From an uncultured Gemmatimonadota bacterium (GTDB lineage Bacteria > Gemmatimonadota > Gemmatimonadetes > Gemmatimonadales > GWC2-71-9), in the NCBI GenBank assembly GCA_946479805.1, contig CAMLHP010000038.1:1-15465 (forward strand): 15,465 nucleotides of DNA. The letters run 5' to 3'. Of the stretch, positions 11,587 to 15,465 are shown piece by piece. The first letter of the stretch is position 1. Each line of letters begins with the position of its first letter. The notes under the pieces were generated by a model. That model saw only the letters and a program-made list of their open reading frames with translations. It was not told the DNA's origin and searched no databases. Position numbers and translations under genes: made by a program.

Positions 11587-13413
11587 ATGATCCAGCTCTT
11601 CCGCAGCCGCGTCGCCAAGCAGGTAGCGGTGATCGTCTTCGCCGCCCTGATGGTCATCTTCCTACTCACCAGCGTGGACCTGAGCGCCTTCTTCGGCAGC
11701 GGCTCGGTCGGCACGATCAACGGGCGCAAGGTTGACGCGAGGAGCTACGAGGCCCTGGTCTCGCAGCAGACCCAGGCGGCGCAACAGAACTCGCCCACCC
11801 CGCTGTCGCTGGAGGACGTGGCAGCCATCCGCGACCAGGTCTGGGACCAGCTGGTCCAGCAGTCGGTGCTGGAGCAGGAATACCGCCGCTACGGGCTGAC
11901 GGCAACCGACGCCGAAGTCGCCGCGGTGCTGCAACAGAACCCGCCGCAGGAGGTGGTGGCTTCTCCCGAATTCCAGACCGAAGGCCAGTTCGACCTCGCC
12001 AAGTACCAGCGATGGCTGACCGCGCCCACGTCGGCACCATACGTCGAGGCGCTGGCGGGCCAGATCCGCGAGCAGATTCGCCGCAACAAGCTGCTGACCC
12101 TTGTCACGGCCGACGTCTATGTGCCGGACCCGGCGCTGTGGGAGCGGTACCGCGACCAGAACGAGACTGTCCGTGCCACGCTGACTGCCATCGTGCCGCG
12201 CAATGTCGTGCCCGACTCGGCGGTCACATTCACGCCGGCAGAGGTCGAGGCCTACTTCCGGGAGCACCCTGAAGAGTTCGCCAGGGAACGGGTGGCGTTT
12301 CTCAGCGCGGTGAGCATTCCCAGGGTCATCAGCTCGGAAGACTCGGCCGCGGTGCGGCAGCGCGCCGAGGAGGCCCGGCAGGAGATCGCCAGCGGGGTGC
12401 CGTTCGAGGAGGTTGCCCGCCGAGAGTCCGCCGACCCGGTGTCGGCAGAGCGAGGCGGCGACCTGGGCCAGTGGGTCAAGGGAATGTTCGACCCGGCGTT
12501 CGACAGCGTGGCATTCCGGATTCCGCTGAACACGGTTTCGGAGCCGGTCCTGTCGTCGTTCGGATATCACCTGATCGAAGTCACCGAGCGCCGCGCGGAC
12601 ACCGCCAGCGGCAGGCACATACTGTTTCCCATCGAGCTCTCAGGCGACCGGCGCGACGCGCTCGACCGACGGCTCGACACGCTGGACCGGGTGGCCGCGG
12701 GCCAGGTGAACCCGGAGGCGTTCGACAGCGTGGCGGCCCTGCTGGGCCTCGAGGTGGTCCAGGCCGAACCGTTGCAGCACGGCGGACGGGCGCTGGTAGG
12801 CAACCAACTGGTGCCGGACGCTGGCGTCTGGGCCTTCACGTCCGAGGTTGGCGAGATCAGCGACGTCATTGAGACGCCCGATGCGTTCTACCTCTTCCGG
12901 CTCGACAGTTTGCATGACCAGCGCACGCCGACGCTGGCGCAGGTGCGAAGCGCAGTCGAGTCCGCGGTGCGCGAGGAGAAACGGTTCGAGGTGGCGCAGG
13001 AAATCGCGCAGAACTACCTGCGGCGGGTGGATGAGGGCAGCACGCCTGCCCAGGCAGCAAGCGCGCTGGGCATCGCCAACACCACCGTTGGGCCCTTCGC
13101 TCGGGTCAGTCCTCCACTGGACATCCCCGAAGTGGTTGGAGCCGCGTTCGGAGTGCCCGTAGGCCAGCGAAGTGACGTGATTACCACAGACGAGGGCCTG
13201 TACGTCATCGGTGTGCTGGAGCGGAATCCTGCTGATTCCGCGCAATTCGTGCAGCAGATGGAGGATCTCCGCGCCCGCGCCGTGATGGAAGTGCGCCAGG
13301 CCCGGGTCCGGAACTTCCTCTCCAGCCTGGGCAAGCGGGCCGACGTCGAGGATCGGCGCGAGGAATTCATGCGGCGCCAGTCTCAGCTGAGCGCTCAAGC
13401 TCTCGGGACCTGA
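11587..13413 (+). CDS. PpiD/SurA-like peptidyl-prolyl cis-trans isomerase, membrane-anchored
   Basis: Periplasmic folding factor for secreted proteins. The 608-residue protein matches the PpiD plan. It has a short cytoplasmic N-terminus, one membrane anchor (about 11-29, VAVIVFAALMVIFLL) and a SurA-N-like helical region (40-180; INGRKVDARSYEALV, IRDQVWDQLVQQSVLEQEYR). A parvulin-type domain follows (about 234-334; SADPVSAERGGDLGQWVKG, VSEPVLSSFGYHLIEV). A C-terminal helical part (about 335-608) includes a second partly parvulin-like stretch after SGRHILFPIE. The ATG at 11587 (MIQLFRSRVAKQ) was chosen because it places the anchor at the N-terminus. A GGAG lies 13 nt upstream, longer than ideal. 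The in-frame extension to 11335 lies in leader DNA and antisense to the TPR gene. It is the only plus-strand gene and ends at a strong terminator. Confidence 0.9.
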   Translation: MIQLFRSRVAKQVAVIVFAALMVIFLLTSVDLSAFFGSGSVGTINGRKVDARSYEALVSQQTQAAQQNSPTPLSLEDVAAIRDQVWDQLVQQSVLEQEYRRYGLTATDAEVAAVLQQNPPQEVVASPEFQTEGQFDLAKYQRWLTAPTSAPYVEALAGQIREQIRRNKLLTLVTADVYVPDPALWERYRDQNETVRATLTAIVPRNVVPDSAVTFTPAEVEAYFREHPEEFARERVAFLSAVSIPRVISSEDSAAVRQRAEEARQEIASGVPFEEVARRESADPVSAERGGDLGQWVKGMFDPAFDSVAFRIPLNTVSEPVLSSFGYHLIEVTERRADTASGRHILFPIELSGDRRDALDRRLDTLDRVAAGQVNPEAFDSVAALLGLEVVQAEPLQHGGRALVGNQLVPDAGVWAFTSEVGEISDVIETPDAFYLFRLDSLHDQRTPTLAQVRSAVESAVREEKRFEVAQEIAQNYLRRVDEGSTPAQAASALGIANTTVGPFARVSPPLDIPEVVGAAFGVPVGQRSDVITTDEGLYVIGVLERNPADSAQFVQQMEDLRARAVMEVRQARVRNFLSSLGKRADVEDRREEFMRRQSQLSAQALGT

Positions 13414-13428
13414 CCTGCCGAAATGAGA

Positions 13429-13462
13429 AAAGGGGCGCCCTCCTGGTGGAGGGCGCCCCTTT
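13429..13462. terminator. Bidirectional intrinsic terminator
   Basis: A perfect 15-bp stem, AAAGGGGCGCCCTCC (13429-13443) and its complement (13448-13462), closes a 4-nt TGGT loop. On the plus strand the stem ends in TTT and continues GGTTT. On the minus strand the stem ends in a TTTT run. It lies between the convergent PpiD-like gene (stop 13411-13413) and tatA (stop 13490-13492), so it can end both transcripts. Confidence 0.92.
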
Positions 13463-13489
13463 GGTTTCCCGGATGCGTAGCCGCGGCAG

Positions 13490-13744
13490 CTACTGCGACA
13501 GCCGCTTGGGCTCGCCTCCGGACTGGGGAGTGGTGCCGGGCGCGTCCATGCGCCTCGGCGGCAGGCTCGCCGTGCGGTCCGGGTCGTCGTGCATGATGGC
13601 GTCCTGGGTGTCCTTGAGGCTGTTCTTGAACTCCCGGATGCCCTTGCCGATCGACGCACCCACCTCCGGCAGCCGCTTGGCGCCGAACAGCAGGAGGACG
13701 ACAATCGCGATCCCGATGATCTCCCACATGCCGATGTTGCCCAC
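13490..13744 (-). CDS. tatA: Twin-arginine translocase subunit TatA
   Basis: Pore-forming component of the Tat system, which exports folded proteins across the inner membrane. The 84-residue protein has a single N-terminal membrane helix (about 7-20, WEIIGIAIVVLLLF) with a polar E8. The FGAKRLPEVGASIGKGIREF hinge and amphipathic helix (20-39) follow, then a short polar tail. The FG-KRLPE hallmark marks TatA/E rather than TatB. I chose the GTG at 13744 (giving M-GNIGMWEII) over the ATG at 13729. An AGGAGG (13749-13754) sits 4 nt before the GTG but 19 nt before the ATG. That ribosome site overlaps the stop of the upstream gene (TAGGAGG). No tatC or tatB is in the window. Confidence 0.93.
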   Translation of the reverse strand: MGNIGMWEIIGIAIVVLLLFGAKRLPEVGASIGKGIREFKNSLKDTQDAIMHDDPDRTASLPPRRMDAPGTTPQSGGEPKRLSQ

Positions 13745-13752
13745 AATGCCTC

Positions 13753-14025
13753 CTAGAAGAGGGAGCGCGCGATCAGGTACGCAATCAGCACCCCGAGAAG
13801 GCTGAGCACCGACACATGCAGCCCGATGGGCCCCAACGTGAAGTCTAGCACGAGGAGGTTGGCAGATACAGGGCCGAACGTGGGGGTCACCGCCCAGGTG
13901 AGTATCTCCTTGGGCGCACCCTCGGGCAGCCATCGCTCAAGGAACCCCGCCAGGAATCCCCCCAGAACGAACCCCGTGAGCAGCACCCCAAGGTAGAACG
14001 CCGGACGCCTCGGTCCCGTCGCCAT
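13753..14025 (-). CDS. Small membrane protein, DUF4321-like
   Basis: A 90-residue protein with two hydrophobic segments, about 9-27 (FYLGVLLTGFVLGGFLAGF) and about 66-87 (IGLHVSVLSLLGVLIAYLIA). A loop containing PVSANLLVLDFTLGP separates them. Length, layout and the C-terminal pattern resemble the uncharacterised DUF4321 family, by recollection and not by a search. The function is unknown. The ATG at 14025 shares one base with the stop of the prenyl synthase gene (TGATG) and is preceded closely by GGAGGAG. An alternative upstream ATG in frame (14127) would read through the prenyl synthase gene and is rejected. The stop TAG forms part of the tatA ribosome site 8 bp before tatA, so it is probably co-translated with tatA and may act in the envelope. 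Confidence 0.8.
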   Translation of the reverse strand: MATGPRRPAFYLGVLLTGFVLGGFLAGFLERWLPEGAPKEILTWAVTPTFGPVSANLLVLDFTLGPIGLHVSVLSLLGVLIAYLIARSLF

Positions 14026-15017
14026 CAGCTCCTCCGCTCCAGCACGTACGCCACGCTGGCCCTGAGCGCGTCGCGCGCCGGGGACGGCGCAAGGTGGTCG
14101 AGTTCTTCCTCCGCCCGCTGGGCCCATGCCTGGGCCCGGGTACGGGCGTATTCCAGGCCCCCAGCCTCGGTGACCAGCGCGATCACCCGCGCGATCTGGG
14201 CATCGTCCGGTGTCTCGGTGGCCATCAGCTGACTGACCTCACGGCGCCCCGACTCCGGCATCCTCGGCAGCGCCGCAATGAGCGGCAGCGTGACCTTGTG
14301 CTCCCTCAGGTCCAGTCCGGTGGGCTTGCCGGTGGTGGCGGCATCCTCGGTGTAGTCGAGCAGGTCGTCCACTATCTGGAAGATCATTCCCAGTGCATCG
14401 CCGAACCGCGCCAGGGCAGAGCGCTGATCCGGCGGCGCACCCAGCCCACCCACTTCGCACGCACCGGAGATGAGCGATGCGGTCTTGGCCCGGATCAGCA
14501 GGTCGTAAGCCGCCTCGTCGAAGGCCAGCCGGTCGTGTGAAAGGAGCTGGCGCATCTCTCCCACGGTCATCTCGTTGGTGACCCGCCCCAGCACCCTCAG
14601 CGGCTCGAGATCGTCCAGCCGCACCAGCTCGATCACCGCCCGGGAGTAGAGGTAGTCTCCCATGATCACGCTGACCTGGTGGCTGAACATCGAGTTGATG
14701 GTGGGCATGCCGCGGCGAAGCACCGAGTGGTCCACCGAATCGTCATGGACCAGCGTGGCGAGATGGATAAGCTCGACCACCGCCGCGAGCGTTATGGCGC
14801 GCCGGTCGGGACCTCCCGTTGCCTCGTCCGAGAGCAGCAGCAGCGTCGGCCGGAACAGCTTTCCCTGCATCCGGAAGAGGTGCGAATTGACCTCGGAGAT
14901 GTAGGAGAAATCGGCAGCCACGATCCGGCGCAGTTCCTCCTGCACCGCGGCCAGTCGCGCGCGGAGCGGGTCCTGCAGCTCGGCAAGAGTCGCGGGAATG
15001 GTGGAACCCGATGTCAT
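14025..15017 (-). CDS. Long-chain polyprenyl diphosphate synthase
   Basis: Trans-prenyltransferase that condenses isopentenyl diphosphate onto an allylic primer. The 330-residue protein has the first Asp-rich motif DDSVD (92-96) in LVHDDSVDHSVLRRGMPTIN and the second DDLLD (217-221) in FQIVDDLLDYTED. GKPTGLDLREHK follows at 230-241, and the early GKLFRPTLLLL region (52-62) matches the family. The residue five before the first motif is a small Ala (A87), and no bulky aromatic blocks the channel. This argues for a long product, such as an octaprenyl or nonaprenyl chain for menaquinone, rather than FPP or GGPP. The exact length is not readable from sequence, so no symbol is given (ispB or hepT-like). 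The ATG at 15017 overlaps the preceding TPR gene by 4 nt (ATGA), and the stop overlaps the DUF4321-like gene by 1 nt. Confidence 0.93.
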   Translation of the reverse strand: MTSGSTIPATLAELQDPLRARLAAVQEELRRIVAADFSYISEVNSHLFRMQGKLFRPTLLLLSDEATGGPDRRAITLAAVVELIHLATLVHDDSVDHSVLRRGMPTINSMFSHQVSVIMGDYLYSRAVIELVRLDDLEPLRVLGRVTNEMTVGEMRQLLSHDRLAFDEAAYDLLIRAKTASLISGACEVGGLGAPPDQRSALARFGDALGMIFQIVDDLLDYTEDAATTGKPTGLDLREHKVTLPLIAALPRMPESGRREVSQLMATETPDDAQIARVIALVTEAGGLEYARTRAQAWAQRAEEELDHLAPSPARDALRASVAYVLERRS

Positions 15018-15465
15018 GCCGACTGCCCCGCAGACAGCTTGTGGATCCGGTCGCTCAGGTCCATGAACCTGATGTCGACGGCGAGTGCGCGCTCGTACGC
15101 CGACCGCGCGTCGGCGATCTTGCGCTGCGCTTCGCAGGCCCGGCCCAGCCAGTAGAGGAGGCCGATCTTTTCGTCGTCCCCGCCCTCCAGCGCCTCGACC
15201 GCCCGATGCAGGATGGTCTCGGCAATCGCGTACTGCTGCTTCTCGAAGAATGTCACTCCCAGAGCTTCCGAAGTGCGAAGCCGCCCGTTTGGAGCGCGCA
15301 GCGCCTTCTGGAACTCGGCGATGGCCTCATCCAGGAGCCCCATCTCCTTGAACGCAACGCCAAGGTCGTAGTGGGCCTCATAGTCCTCGGAGCCGAGATT
15401 GGCCTCGATCCCCTTCTTGAACTGGGCCAGGGTCTCGAGAAAATCCTTCTGCTCGTCGCCGGTCG
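15014..15465 (-). CDS. TPR-repeat protein, C-terminal part (5' end outside window)
   Basis: The frame is open to the right edge, so only the last 150 or so residues are seen. The internal ATG at 15343 is not the start, because coding sequence with the same TPR pattern continues upstream of it. Tetratricopeptide repeats are clear: AHYDLGVAFKEMGLLDEAIA, EALGVTFFEKQQYAIAETIL and GLLYWLGRACEAQRKIADAR, each with the usual A/G/Y-x-A spacing. The stretch GDEQKDFLETLAQFKKGI before the first one resembles the C-terminal region of large TPR proteins in gliding and soil bacteria, by recollection. No enzyme motif is visible. Its stop overlaps the prenyl synthase start by 4 nt (ATGA), so the two genes are co-transcribed. 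Function is unknown. Confidence 0.8.
   Translation of the reverse strand, partial: TGDEQKDFLETLAQFKKGIEANLGSEDYEAHYDLGVAFKEMGLLDEAIAEFQKALRAPNGRLRTSEALGVTFFEKQQYAIAETILHRAVEALEGGDDEKIGLLYWLGRACEAQRKIADARSAYERALAVDIRFMDLSDRIHKLSAGQSA

Overview
The window is about 15.5 kb of high-GC chromosomal DNA from a didermal, probably environmental bacterium. Protein sequence style and gene order (a TPR gene followed by a long-chain prenyl synthase and tatA; aroQ-pepP-accB-pilT-accC; ftsK, yraN, recA-recX) suggest Gemmatimonadota or a nearby phylum. That placement is inference from recollection, not from a search. Nearly all DNA is coding, and everything except one gene lies on the minus strand. No transposase, integrase, tRNA, rRNA, CRISPR array or phage gene was seen. 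The content is essentially core genome.

Right to left along the minus strand, the first block is a TPR gene cut by the window edge, a polyprenyl diphosphate synthase, a small DUF4321-like membrane protein and tatA (15465 to 13490). They are packed with 4-bp and 1-bp overlaps and an 8-bp gap. This block meets the only plus-strand gene, a PpiD/SurA-like periplasmic peptidyl-prolyl isomerase (11587-13413), at a strong bidirectional hairpin terminator (13429-13462).

A 190-bp divergent region (11397-11586) separates that gene from the second minus-strand run: an acidic TPR protein, aroQ, pepP, accB, pilT, accC and ftsK (11396 to 2505). Most junctions overlap or nearly abut, so this looks like one long operon. 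It joins aromatic amino acid synthesis, peptide turnover, the first step of fatty acid synthesis, type IV pilus retraction and chromosome segregation. A pilT gene sits inside the usually contiguous accB-accC pair, and the efp gene that sits between pepP and accB in some bacteria is absent.

Behind ftsK are two oppositely oriented arrays of 8-bp repeats (GGCGG plus three variable bases) that can fold into a long imperfect hairpin, and one unit supplies the ftsK stop codon. Then come yraN, an AT-richer recA promoter region with two near-identical 16-bp elements, recA, and an overlapping recX. A second octamer array of the same general design (GGCGGCTC) starts 2 bp after the recX stop and runs to the left edge.

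The most interesting non-coding signals are the octamer arrays and the paired 16-bp elements around the recA promoter. The protein-coding content is largely conventional, and no clearly new multi-gene system is evident.
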